Shown in pieces: positions 36,001 through 49,530 of a DNA stretch of 64,000 bases. The notes beneath the pieces are model-generated. The model had not been told where the DNA came from. It saw only the letters and a list, made by a program, of their open reading frames with translations, and ran no database searches. A program made the position numbers and the translations under genes. Origin of the DNA: Auanema rhodensis (Eukaryota > Nematoda > Chromadorea > Rhabditida > Rhabditidae); NCBI GenBank assembly GCA_964057225.1, contig OZ059896.1:5270001-5334000 (forward strand), in the 5' to 3' direction. Within the stretch, counting starts at the first letter, position 1. Each line of letters begins with the position of its first letter.

Positions 36001-39000
36001 ATTTTGACAAAAATTTTCCCGAAAAATTTCAAAATAATTTCAAAAAAAGTAGATGTTTTTAGATTCCTTTTTTCAAGACAAAGACGATGGACATTGTTAT
36101 TCAACAAAAAAATTAATTCTTCAGGGTGAAAATCGAGGATATAAGTGTGAACTTATATCAGTTGATATCTCGGTGCATTTTTAAGCTAGCGCAAATCTGA
36201 TAACACAGATCGACGCAGCTTAAAAATCCGCATCGAATGCACTATACTACATGAAGAAACGCTCAATACAAAAATTAGTTATGATCGTTTGAAAAATGAT
36301 GCATTAGTGTATGTTGAGTTTCCATGTACACTCAACAATGCTTCCAAAAACATTTTGACAAAAATTTTCCCGAAAAATTTCAAAATAATTTCACAAAAAG
36401 TAGATGTTTTTAGATTCCTTTTTTTAAGACAAAGACGATGGACATTGTTATTCAACAAAAAAATTAATTCTTCACGGTGAAAATCGAGGATATAAGTGTG
36501 AACCTATATCAGTTGATATCTCGGTGCATTTTCAAGCTAGCGCAAATCTGATAACACAGATCGACGCAGCTTAAAAATCCGCATCGAATGCACTATACTA
36601 CATTAAGAAAAGCTTAATACAAAAATTAGTTATGATCGTTTGAAAAATGATGCATTAGTGTATGTTGAGTTTCCATGTACACTCAACATTGCTTCCAAAA
36701 ACATTTTGACAAAAATTTTCCCGAAAAATTTTAAAATAATTTCACAAAAAGTAGATGTTTTTAGATTCCTTTTTTCAGGACAAAGACGATGGACATTGTT
36801 ATTCAACAAAAAAATTAATTCTTCAGGGTGAAAATCGAGGATATAAGTGTGAACTTATATCAGTTGCTATCTCGGTGCATTTTTAAGCTAGCGCAAATCT
36901 GATAACACAGATCGACGCAGCTTAAAAATCCGCATCGAATGCACTATACTACATTAAGAAAAGCTTAATACAAAAATTAGTTATGATCGTTTGAAAAATG
37001 ATGCATTAGTGTATGTTGAGTTTCCATGTACACTCAACATTGCTTCCAAAAACATTTTGACAAAAATTTTCCCGAAAAATTTCAAAATAATTTCACAAAA
37101 AGTAGATGTTTTTAGATTCCTTTTTTCAAGACAAAGACGATGGACATTGTTATTCAACAAAAAAATTAATTCTTCAGGGTGAAAACCGAGGATATAAGTG
37201 TGAACCTATATCAGTTGATATCTCGGTGCATTTTCAAGCTAGCGCAAATCTGATAACACAGATCGACGCAGCTTAAAAATCCGCATCGAATGCACTATAC
37301 TACATGGAGAAACGCTCAATACAAAAATTAGTTATGATCGTTTGAAAAATGATGCATTAGTGTATGTTGAGTTTCCATGTACACTCAACAATGCTTCCAA
37401 AAACATTTTGACAAAAATTTTCCCGAAAAATTTCAAAATAATTTCACAAAAAGTAGATGTTTTTAGATTCCTTTTTTCAAGACAAAGACGATGGACAATG
37501 TTATTCAACGAAAAAATTAATTCTTCACGGTGAAAATCGAGGATATAAGTGTGAACCTATATCAGTTGATATCTCGGTGCATTTTCAAGCTAGCGCAAAT
37601 CTGATAACACAGATCGACGCAGCTTGAAAATCCGCATCGAATGCACTATACTACATTAAGAAAAGCTTAATACAAAAATTAGTTATGATCGTTTGAAAAA
37701 TGATGCATTAGTGTATGTTGAGTTTCCATGTACACTCAACATTGCTTCCAAAAACATTTTGACAAAAATTTTCCCGAAAAATTTCAAAATAATTTCACAA
37801 AAAGTAGATGTTTTTAGATTCCTTTTTTCAAGACAAAGACGATGGACATTGTTATTCAACAAAAAAATTAATTCTTCACGGTGAAAATCGAGGATATAAG
37901 TGTGAACCTATATCAGTTGATATCTCGGTGCATTTTCAAGCTAGCGCAAATCTGATAACACAGATCGACGCAGCTTAAAAATCCACATCGAATGCACTAT
38001 ACTACATTGGGAAACACTCAATACAAAAATTAGTTATGATCGTTTGAAAAATGATGCATTAGTGTATGTTGAGTTTCCATGTACACTCAACATTGCTTCC
38101 AAAAACATTTTGACAAAAATTTTCCCGAAAAATTTCAAAATAATTTCACAAAAAGTAGATGTTTTTAGATTCCTTTTTTCAAGACAAAGACGATGGACAT
38201 TGTTATTCAACAAAAAAATTAATTCTTCAGGGTGAAAACCGAGGATATAAGTGTGAACCTATATCAGTTGATATCTCGGTGCATTTTCAAGCTAGCGCAA
38301 ATCTGATAACACAGATCGACGCAGCTTAAAAATCCGCATCGAATGCACTATACTACATGGAGAAACGCTCAATACAAAAATTAGTTATGATCGTTTGAAA
38401 AATGATGCATTAGTGTATGTTGAGTTTCCATGTACACTCAACAATGCTTCCAAAAACATTTTGACAAAAATTTTCCCGAAAAATTTCAAAATAATTTCAC
38501 AAAAAGTAGATGTTTTTAGATTCCTTTTTTCAAGACAAAGACGATGGACAATGTTATTCAACGAAAAAATTAATTCTTCACGGTGAAAATCGAGGATATA
38601 AGTGTGAACCTATATCAGTTGATATCTCGGTGCATTTTCAAGCTAGCGCAAATCTGATAACACAGATCGACGCAGCTTAAAAATCCGCATCGAATGCACT
38701 ATACTACATTAAGAAAAGCTTAATACAAAAATTAGTTATGATCGTTTGAAAAATGATGCATTAGTGTATGTTGAGTTTCCATGTACACTCAACATTGCTT
38801 CCAAAAACATTTTGACAAAAATTTTCCCGAAAAATTTCAAAATAATTTCACAAAAAGTAGATGTTTTTAGATTCTTTTTTTCAAGACAAAGACGATGGAC
38901 ATTGTTATTCAACAAAAAAATTAATTCTTCAGGGTGAAAACCGAGGATATAAGTGTGAACCTATATCAGTTGATATCTCGGTGCATTTTCAAGCTAGCGC

Positions 39001-39702
39001 AAATCTGATAACACAGATCGACGCAGCTTAAAAATCCGCATCGAATGCACTATACTACATGGAGAAACGCTCAATACAAAAATTAGTTATGATCGTTTGA
39101 AAAATGATGCATTAGTGTATGTTGAGTTTCCATGTACACTCAACAATGCTTCCAAAAACATTTTGACAAAAATTTTCCCGAAAAATTTCAAAATAATTTC
39201 ACAAAAAGTAGATGTTTTTAGATTCCTTTTTTCAAGACAAAGACGATGGACAATGTTATTCAACGAAAAAATTAATTCTTCACGGTGAAAATCGAGGATA
39301 TAAGTGTGAACCTATATCAGTTGATATCTCGGTGCATTTTCAAGCTAGCGCAAATCTGATAACACAGATCGACGCAGCTTAAAAATCCGCATCGAATGCA
39401 CTATACTACATTAAGAAAAGCTTAATACAAAAATTAGTTATGATCGTTTGAAAAATGATGCATTAGTGTATGTTGAGTTTCCATGTACACTCAACATTGC
39501 TTCCAAAAACATTTTGACAAAAATTTTCCCGAAAAATTTCAAAATAATTTCACAAAAAGTAGATGTTTTTAGATTCCTTTTTTCAAGACAAAGACGATGG
39601 ACATTGTTATTCAACAAAAAAATTAATTCTTCAGGGTGAAAACCGAGGATATAAGTGTGAACCTATATCAGTTGATATCTCGGTGCATTTTCAAGCTAGC
39701 GC
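33034..39702 (+). repeat. 19-mer HOR duplication, copy 2 (6669 bp)
   Basis: Tandem copy of 26365-33033; every marker listed there recurs at +6669 (33094, 35520, 37626 and about 38870, among others). A visible difference is C at 30063 versus T at 36732. Near-identity over 6.7 kb, well above that between random monomers, indicates a recent unequal exchange. The next monomer has 'ggagaaacgctc' where a third copy would have 'ggagaatcgctc', so the duplication does not continue. Confidence 0.92.
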
Positions 39703-41106
39703 AAATCTGATAACACAGATCGACGCAGCTTAAAAATCCGCATCGAATGCACTATACTACATGGAGAAACGCTCAATACAAAAATTAGTTATGATCGTTT
39801 GAAAAATGATGCATTAGTGTATGTTGAGTTTCCATGTACACTCAACAATGCTTCCAAAAACATTTTGACAAAAATTTTCCCGAAAAATTTCAAAATAATT
39901 TCACAAAAAGTAGATGTTTTTAGATTCCTTTTTTCAAGACAAAGACGATGGACAATGTTATTCAACGAAAAAATTAATTCTTCACGGTGAAAATCGAGGA
40001 TATAAGTGTGAACCTATATCAGTTGATATCTCGGTGCATTTTCAAGCTAGCGCAAATCTGATAACACAGATCGACGCAGCTTAAAAATCCGCATCGAATG
40101 CACTATACTACATTAAGAAAAGCTTAATACAAAAATTAGTTATGATCGTTTGAAAAATGATGCATTAGTGTATGTTGAGTTTCCATGTACACTCAACATT
40201 GCTTCCAAAAACATTTTGACAAAAATTTTCCCGAAAAATTTCAAAATAATTTCACAAAAAGTAGATGTTTTTAGATTCCTTTTTTCAAGACAAAGACGAT
40301 GGACATTGTTATTCAACAAAAAAATTAATTCTTCACGGTGAAAATCGAGGATATAAGTGTGAACCTATATCAGTTGATATCTCGGTGCATTTTCAAGCTA
40401 GCGCAAATCTGATAACACAGATCGACGCAGCTTAAAAATCCGCATCGAATGCACTATACTACATTAAGAAAAGCTTAATACAAAAATTAGTTATGATCGT
40501 TTGAAAAATGATGCATTAGTGTATGTTGAGTTTCCATGTACACTCAACATTGCTTCCAAAAACATTTTGACAAAAATTTTCCCGAAAAATTTCAAAATAA
40601 TTTCACAAAAAGTAGATGTTTTTAGATTCCTTTTTTCAAGACAAAGACGATGGACATTGTTATTCAACAAAAAAATTAATTCTTCACGGTGAAAATCGAG
40701 GATATAAGTGTGAACCTATATCAGTTGATATCTCGGTGCATTTTCAAGCTAGCGCAAATCTGATAACACAGATCGACGCAGCTTAAAAATCCGCATCGAA
40801 TGCACTATACTACATTAAGAAAAGCTTAATACAAAAATTAGTTATGATCGTTTGAAAAATGATGCATTAGTGTATGTTGAGTTTCCATGTACACTCAACA
40901 TTGCTTCCAAAAACATTTTGACAAAAATTTTCCCGAAAAATTTCAAAATAATTTCACAAAAAGTAGATGTTTTTAGATTCCTTTTTTCAAGACAAAGACG
41001 ATGGACATTGTTATTCAACAAAAAAATTAATTCTTCACGGTTAAAATCGAGGATATAAGTGTGAACCTATATCAGTTGATATCTCGGTGCATTTTCAAGC
41101 TAGCGC
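39703..41106 (+). repeat. Four linking monomers
   Basis: One aacaAtgc/gacaatgtt monomer, then three nearly identical taagaaaagctt monomers with cacgg tails. The last has a private G-to-T at 41042 ('cggttaaaat'), the only copy in which this 'ggtgaaaat' is altered. Confidence 0.8.
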
Positions 41107-43563
41107 AAATCTGATAACACAGATCGACGCAGCTTAAAAATCCGCATCGAATGCACTATACTACATTAAGAAAAGCTTAATACAAAAATTAGTTATGATC
41201 GTTTGAAAAATGATGCATTAGTGTATGTTGAGTTTCCATGTACACTCAACATTGCTTCCAAAAACATTTTGACAAAAATTTTCCCGAAAAATTTCAAAAT
41301 AATTTCACAAAAAGTAGATGTTTTTAGATTCCTTTTTTCAAGACAAAGACGATGGACATTGTTATTCAACAAAAAAATTAATTCTTCAGGGTGAAAATCG
41401 AGGATATAAGTGTGAACTTATATCAGTTGATATCTCGGTGCATTTTTAAGCTAGCGCAAATCTGATAACACAGATCGACGCAGCTTAAAAATCCGCATCG
41501 AATGCACTATACTACATTAAGAAAAGCTTGATACAAAAATTAGTTATGATCGTTTGAAAAATGATGCATTAGTGTATGTTGAGTTTCCATGTACACTCAA
41601 CATTGCTTCCAAAAACATTTTGACAAAAATTTTCCCGAAAAATTTCAAAATAATTTCACAAAAAGTAGATGTTTTTAGATTTCTTTTTTCAAGACAAAGA
41701 CGATGGACATTGTTATTCAACAAAAAAATTAATTCTTCAGGGTGAAAATCGAGGATATAAGTGTGAACTTATATCAGTTGATATCTCGGTGCATTTTTAA
41801 GCTAGCGCAAATCTGATAACACAGATCGACGCAGCTTAAAAATCCACATCGAATGCACTATACTACATTGGAAAACACTCAATACAAACATTAGTTATGA
41901 TCGTTTGAAAAATGATGCATTAGTGTATGTTGAGTTTCCATGTACACTCAACATTGCTTCCAAAAACATTTTGACAAAAATTTTCCCGAAAAATTTCAAA
42001 ATAATTTCACAAAAAGTAGATGTTTTTAGATTCCTTTTTTCAAGACAAAGACGATGGACATTGTTATTCAACAAAAAAATTAATTCTTCAGGGTGAAAAT
42101 CGAGGATATAAGTGTGAACCTATATCAGTTGATATCTCGGTGCATTTTCAAGCTAGCGCAAATCTGATAACACAGATCGACGCAGCTTAAAAATCCGCAT
42201 CGAATGCACTATACTACATGGAGAAACGCTCAATACAAAAATTAGTTATGATCGTTTGAAAAATGATGCATTAGTGTATGTTGAGTTTCCATGTACACTC
42301 AACAATGCTTCCAAAAACATTTTGACAAAAATTTTCCCGAAAAATTTCAAAATAATTTCACAAAAAGTAGATGTTTTTAGATTCCTTTTTTCAAGACAAA
42401 GACGATGGACAATGTTATTCAACGAAAAAATTAATTCTTCACGGTGAAAATCGAGGATATAAGTGTGAACCTATATCAGTTGATATCTCGGTGCATTTTC
42501 AAGCTAGCGCAAATCTGATAACACAGATCGACGCAGCTTAAAAATCCGCATCGAATGCACTATACTACATGGAGAAACGCTCAATACAAAAATTAGTTAT
42601 GATCGTTTGAAAAATGATGCATTAGTGTATGTTGAGTTTCCATGTACACTCAACAATGCTTCCAAAAACATTTTGACAAAAATTTTCCCGAAAAATTTCA
42701 AAATAATTTCACAAAAAGTAGATGTTTTTAGATTCCTTTTTTTAAGACAAAGACGATGGACATTGTTATTCAACAAAAAAATTAATTCTTCACGGTGAAA
42801 ATCGAGGATATAAGTGTGAACCTATATCAGTTGATATCTCGGTGCATTTTCAAGCTAGCGCAAATCTGATAACACAGATCGACGCAGCTTAAAAATCCGC
42901 ATCGAATGCACTATACTACATTAAGAAAAGCTTAATACAAAAATTAGTTATGATCGTTTGAAAAATGATGCATTAGTGTATGTTGAGTTTCCATGTACAC
43001 TCAACATTGCTTCCAAAAACATTTTGACAAAAATTTTCCCGAAAAATTTCAAAATAATTTCACAAAAAGTAGATGTTTTTAGATTCCTTTTTTCAAGACA
43101 AAGACGATGGACATTGTTATTCAACAAAAAAATTAATTCTTCAGGGTGAAAATCGAGGATATAAGTGTGAACTTATATCAGTTGATATCTCGGTGCATTT
43201 TTAAGCTAGCGCAAATCTGATAACACAGATCGACGCAGCTTAAAAATCCGCATCGAATGCACTATACTACATTAAGAAAAGCTTGATACAAAAATTAGTT
43301 ATGATCGTTTGAAAAATGATGCATTAGTGTATGTTGAGTTTCCATGTACACTCAACATTGCTTCCAAAAACATTTTGACAAAAATTTTCCCGAAAAATTT
43401 CAAAATAATTTCACAAAAAGTAGATGTTTTTAGATTCCTTTTTTCAAGACAAAGACGATGGACATTGTTATTCAACAAAAAAATTAATTCTTCAGGGTGA
43501 AAATCGAGGATATAAGTGTGAACTTATATCAGTTGATATCTCGGTGCATTTTTAAGCTAGCGC
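41107..43563 (+). repeat. 7 monomers, first with the tggaaaacactc class
   Basis: Order: caggg; 'gcttgatac' with 'agatttctttttt'; tggaaaacactc with 'caaacattag'; aacaAtgc/gacaatgtt; aacaAtgc with 'tttttttaagac'; caggg; 'gcttgatac'. The first four are a variant of the 4-monomer block of 20750-22153. The tggaaaacactc head is first seen here (41809 monomer) and remains common to 54 kb. Confidence 0.8.
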
Positions 43564-45318
43564 AAATCTGATAACACAGATCGACGCAGCTTAAAAATCC
43601 ACATCGAATGCACTATACTACATTGGAAAACACTCAATACAAACATTAGTTATGATCGTTTGAAAAATGATGCATTAGTGTATGTTGAGTTTCCATGTAC
43701 ACTCAACATTGCTTCCAAAAACATTTTGACAAAAATTTTCCCGAAAAATTTCAAAATAATTTCACAAAAAGTAGATGTTTTTAGATTTCTTTTTTCAAGA
43801 CAAAGACGATGGACATTGTTATTCAACAAAAAAATTAATTCTTCAGGGTGAAAATCGAGGATATAAGTGTGAACTTATATCAGTTGATATCTCGGTGCAT
43901 TTTTAAGCTAGCGCAAATCTGATAACACAGATCGACGCAGCTTAAAAATCCACATCGAATGCACTATACTACATTGGAAAACACTCAATACAAACATTAG
44001 TTATGATCGTTTGAAAAATGATGCATTAGTGTATGTTGAGTTTCCATGTACACTCAACATTGCTTCCAAAAACATTTTGACAAAAATTTTCCCGAAAAAT
44101 TTCAAAATAATTTCACAAAAAGTAGATGTTTTTAGATTTCTTTTTTCAAGACAAAGACGATGGACATTGTTATTCAACAAAAAAATTAATTCTTCAGGGT
44201 GAAAATCGAGGATATAAGTGTGAACTTATATCAGTTGATATCTCGGTGCATTTTTAAGCTAGCGCAAATCTGATAACACAGATCGACGCAGCTTAAAAAT
44301 CCACATCGAATGCACTATACTACATTGGAAAACACTCAATACAAACATTAGTTATGATCGTTTGAAAAATGATGCATTAGTGTATGTTGAGTTTCCATGT
44401 ACACTCAACATTGCTTCCAAAAACATTTTGACAAAAATTTTCCCGAAAAATTTCAAAATAATTTCACAAAAAGTAGATGTTTTTAGATTCCTTTTTTCAA
44501 GACAAAGACGATGGACATTGTTATTCAACAAAAAAATTAATTCTTCAGGGTGAAAATCGAGGATATAAGTGTGAACTTATATCAGTTGATATCTCGGTGC
44601 ATTTTTAAGCTAGCGCAAATCTGATAACACAGATCGACGCAGCTTAAAAATCCACATCGAATGCACTATACTACATTGGAAAACACTCAATACAAACATT
44701 AGTTATGATCGTTTGAAAAATGATGCATTAGTGTATGTTGAGTTTCCATGTACACTCAACATTGCTTCCAAAAACATTTTGACAAAAATTTTCCCGAAAA
44801 ATTTCAAAATAATTTCACAAAAAGTAGATGTTTTTAGATTTCTTTTTTCAAGACAAAGACGATGGACATTGTTATTCAACAAAAAAATTAATTCTTCAGG
44901 GTGAAAATCGAGGATATAAGTGTGAACTTATATCAGTTGATATCTCGGTGCATTTTTAAGCTAGCGCAAATCTGATAACACAGATCGACGCAGCTTAAAA
45001 ATCCACATCGAATGCACTATACTACATTGGAAAACACTCAATACAAACATTAGTTATGATCGTTTGAAAAATGATGCATTAGTGTATGTTGAGTTTCCAT
45101 GTACACTCAACATTGCTTCCAAAAACATTTTGACAAAAATTTTCCCGAAAAATTTCAAAATAATTTCACAAAAAGTAGATGTTTTTAGATTCCTTTTTTC
45201 AAGACAAAGACGATGGACATTGTTATTCAACAAAAAAATTAATTCTTCAGGGTGAAAATCGAGGATATAAGTGTGAACCTATATCAGTTGATATCTCGGT
45301 GCATTTTCAAGCTAGCGC
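43564..45318 (+). repeat. Five-fold run of one monomer class (tggaaaacactc)
   Basis: Five consecutive monomers share 'ccacatcg', tggaaaacactc and 'caaacattag'. Elsewhere this class occurs singly between other classes. Within the run, 'agatttctttttt' and 'agattccttttttc' vary (T, T, C, T, C at the variable base). This is a local single-monomer expansion. Confidence 0.85.
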
Positions 45319-47073
45319 AAATCTGATAACACAGATCGACGCAGCTTAAAAATCCGCATCGAATGCACTATACTACATGGAGAAACGCTCAATACAAAAA
45401 TTAGTTATGATCGTTTGAAAAATGATGCATTAGTGTATGTTGAGTTTCCATGTACACTCAACAATGCTTCCAAAAACATTTTGACAAAAATTTTCCCGAA
45501 AAATTTCAAAATAATTTCACAAAAAGTAGATGTTTTTAGATTCCTTTTTTCAAGACAAAGACGATGGACAATGTTATTCAACGAAAAAATTAATTCTTCA
45601 CGGTGAAAATCGAGGATATAAGTGTGAACCTATATCAGTTGATATCTCGGTGCATTTTCAAGCTAGCGCAAATCTGATAACACAGATCGACGCAGCTTAA
45701 AAATCCGCATCGAATGCACTATACTACATTAAGAAGAGCTTGATACAAAAATTAGTTATGATCGTTTGAAAAATGATGCATTAGTGTATGTTGAGTTTCC
45801 ATGTACACTCAACATTGCTTCCAAAAACATTTTGACAAAAATTTTCCCGAAAAATTTCAAAATAATTTCACAAAAAGTAGATGTTTTTAGATTTCTTTTT
45901 TCAAGACAAAGACGATGGACATTGTTATTCAACAAAAAAATTAATTCTTCAGGGTGAAAATCGAGGATATAAGTGTGAACTTATATCAGTTGATATCTCG
46001 GTGCATTTTTAAGCTAGCGCAAATCTGATAACACAGATCGACGCAGCTTAAAAATCCACATCGAATGCACTATACTACATTGGAAAACACTCAATACAAA
46101 CATTAGTTATGATCGTTTGAAAAATGATGCATTAGTGTATGTTGAGTTTCCATGTACACTCAACATTGCTTCCAAAAACATTTTGACAAAAATTTTCCCG
46201 AAAAATTTCAAAATAATTTCACAAAAAGTAGATGTTTTTAGATTCCTTTTTTCAAGACAAAGACGATGGACATTGTTATTCAACAAAAAAATTAATTCTT
46301 CAGGGTGAAAATCGAGGATATAAGTGTGAACCTATATCAGTTGATATCTCGGTGCATTTTCAAGCTAGCGCAAATCTGATAACACAGATCGACGCAGCTT
46401 AAAAATCCGCATCGAATGCACTATACTACATGGAGAAACGCTCAATACAAAAATTAGTTATGATCGTTTGAAAAATGATGCATTAGTGTATGTTGAGTTT
46501 CCATGTACACTCAACAATGCTTCCAAAAACATTTTGACAAAAATTTTCCCGAAAAATTTCAAAATAATTTCACAAAAAGTAGATGTTTTTAGATTCCTTT
46601 TTTCAAGACAAAGACGATGGACAATGTTATTCAACGAAAAAATTAATTCTTCACGGTGAAAATCGAGGATATAAGTGTGAACTTATATCAGTTGATATCT
46701 CGGTGCATTTTTAAGCTAGCGCAAATCTGATAACACAGATCGACGCAGCTTAAAAATCCACATCGAATGCACTATACTACATTGGAAAACACTCAATACA
46801 AACATTAGTTATGATCGTTTGAAAAATGATGCATTAGTGTATGTTGAGTTTCCATGTACACTCAACATTGCTTCCAAAAACATTTTGACAAAAATTTTCC
46901 CGAAAAATTTCAAAATAATTTCACAAAAAGTAGATGTTTTTAGATTCCTTTTTTCAAGACAAAGACGATGGACATTGTTATTCAACAAAAAAATTAATTC
47001 TTCAGGGTGAAAATCGAGGATATAAGTGTGAACCTATATCAGTTGATATCTCGGTGCATTTTCAAGCTAGCGC
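45319..47073 (+). repeat. Five mixed monomers with a mosaic copy
   Basis: Aacaatgc/gacaatgtt monomers alternate with tggaaaacactc monomers; 45670 has the head 'taagaagagcttgatac'. The monomer at 46372-46722 is a mosaic: it has aacaAtgc, gacaatgtt and cacgg of one class but the cttat...ttaag tail of the other, which places an exchange point within about 40 bp. Confidence 0.8.
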
Positions 47074-49530
47074 AAATCTGATAACACAGATCGACGCAGC
47101 TTAAAAATCCGCATCGAATGCACTATACTACATGGAGAAACGCTCAATACAAAAATTAGTTATGATCGTTTGAAAAATGATGCATTAGTGTATGTTGAGT
47201 TTCCATGTACACTCAACAATGCTTCCAAAAACATTTTGACAAAAATTTTCCCGAAAAATTTCAAAATAATTTCACAAAAAGTAGATGTTTTTAGATTCCT
47301 TTTTTCAAGACAAAGACGATGGACAATGTTATTCAACGAAAAAATTAATTCTTCACGGTGAAAATCGAGGATATAAGTGTGAACCTATATCAGTTGATAT
47401 CTCGGTGCATTTTCAAGCTAGCGCAAATCTGATAACACAGATCGACGCAGCTTAAAAATCCGCATCGAATGCACTATACTACATGGAGAAACGCTCAATA
47501 CAAAAATTAGTTATGATCGTTTGAAAAATGATGCATTAGTGTATGTTGAGTTTCCATGTACACTCAACAATGCTTCCAAAAACATTTTGACAAAAATTTT
47601 CCCGAAAAATTTCAAAATAATTTCACAAAAAGTAGATGTTTTTAGATTCCTTTTTTTAAGACAAAGACGATGGACATTGTTATTCAACAAAAAAATTAAT
47701 TCTTCACGGTGAAAATCGAGGATATAAGTTTGAACCTATATCAGTTGATATCTCGGTGCATTTTCAAGCTAGCGCAAATCTGATAACACAGATCGACGCA
47801 GCTTAAAAATCCGCATCGAATGCACTATACTACATTAAGAAAAGCTTGATACAAAAATTAGTTATGATCGTTTGAAAAATGATGCATTAGTGTATGTTGA
47901 GTTTCCATGTACACTCAACATTGCTTCCAAAAACATTTTGACAAAAATTTTCCCGAAAAATTTCAAAATAATTTCACAAAAAGTAGATGTTTTTAGATTT
48001 CTTTTTTCAAGACAAAGACGATGGACATTGTTATTCAACAAAAAAATTAATTCTTCAGGGTGAAAATCGAGGATATAAGTGTGAACTTATATCAGTTGAT
48101 ATCTCGGTGCATTTTTAAGCTAGCGCAAATCTGATAACACAGATCGACGCAGCTTAAAAATCCACATCGAATGCACTATACTACATTGGAAAACACTCAA
48201 TACAAACATTAGTTATGATCGTTTGAAAAATGATGCATTAGTGTATGTTGAGTTTCCATGTACACTCAACATTGCTTCCAAAAACATTTTGACAAAAATT
48301 TTCCCGAAAAATTTCAAAATAATTTCACAAAAAGTAGATGTTTTTAAATTCCTTTTTTCAAGACAAAGACGATGGACATTGTTATTCAACAAAAAAATTA
48401 ATTCTTCAGGGTGAAAATCGAGGATATAAGTGTGAACCTATATCAGTTGATATCTCGGTGCATTTTCAAGCTAGCGCAAATCTGATAACACAGATCGACG
48501 CAGCTTAAAAATCCGCATCGAATGCACTATACTACATGGAGAAACGCTCAATACAAAAATTAGTTATGATCGTTTGAAAAATGATGCATTAGTGTATGTT
48601 GAGTTTCCATGTACACTCAACAATGCTTCCAAAAACATTTTGACAAAAATTTTCCCGAAAAATTTCAAAATAATTTCACAAAAAGTAGATGTTTTTAGAT
48701 TCCTTTTTTCAAGACAAAGACGATGGACAATGTTATTCAACGAAAAAATTAATTCTTCACGGTGAAAATCGAGGATATAAGTGTGAACCTATATCAGTTG
48801 ATATCTCGGTGCATTTTCAAGCTAGCGCAAATCTGATAACACAGATCGACGCAGCTTAAAAATCCGCATCGAATGCACTATACTACATGGAGAAACGCTC
48901 AATACAAAAATTAGTTATGATCGTTTGAAAAATGATGCATTAGTGTATGTTGAGTTTCCATGTACACTCAACAATGCTTCCAAAAACATTTTGACAAAAA
49001 TTTTCCCGAAAAATTTCAAAATAATTTCACAAAAAGTAGATGTTTTTAGATTCCTTTTTTTAAGACAAAGACGATGGACATTGTTATTCAACAAAAAAAT
49101 TAATTCTTCACGGTGAAAATCGAGGATATAAGTGTGAACCTATATCAGTTGATATCTCGGTGCATTTTCAAGCTAGCGCAAATCTGATAACACAGATCGA
49201 CGCAGCTTAAAAATCCGCATCGAATGCACTATACTACATTAAGAAAAGCTTAATACAAAAATTAGTTATGATCGTTTGAAAAATGATGCATTAGTGTATG
49301 TTGAGTTTCCATGTACACTCAACATTGCTTCCAAAAACATTTTGACAAAAATTTTCCCGAAAAATTTCAAAATAATTTCACAAAAAGTAGATGTTTTTAG
49401 ATTCCTTTTTTCAAGACAAAGACGATGGACATTGTTATTCAACAAAAAAATTAATTCTTCAGGGTGAAAATCGAGGATATAAGTGTGAACCTATATCAGT
49501 TGATATCTCGGTGCATTTTCAAGCTAGCGC
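47074..49530 (+). repeat. 7-mer HOR (2457 bp)
   Basis: Order: aacaAtgc/gacaatgtt; aacaAtgc with tttttttaagac; 'gcttgatac'; tggaaaacactc; aacaAtgc/gacaatgtt; tttttttaagac; caggg. The same seven begin each of the two 10-mers that follow, so the 10-mer is this 7-mer plus a further trimer. Private changes: G to T at 47730 and G to A at 48347. Confidence 0.85.
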
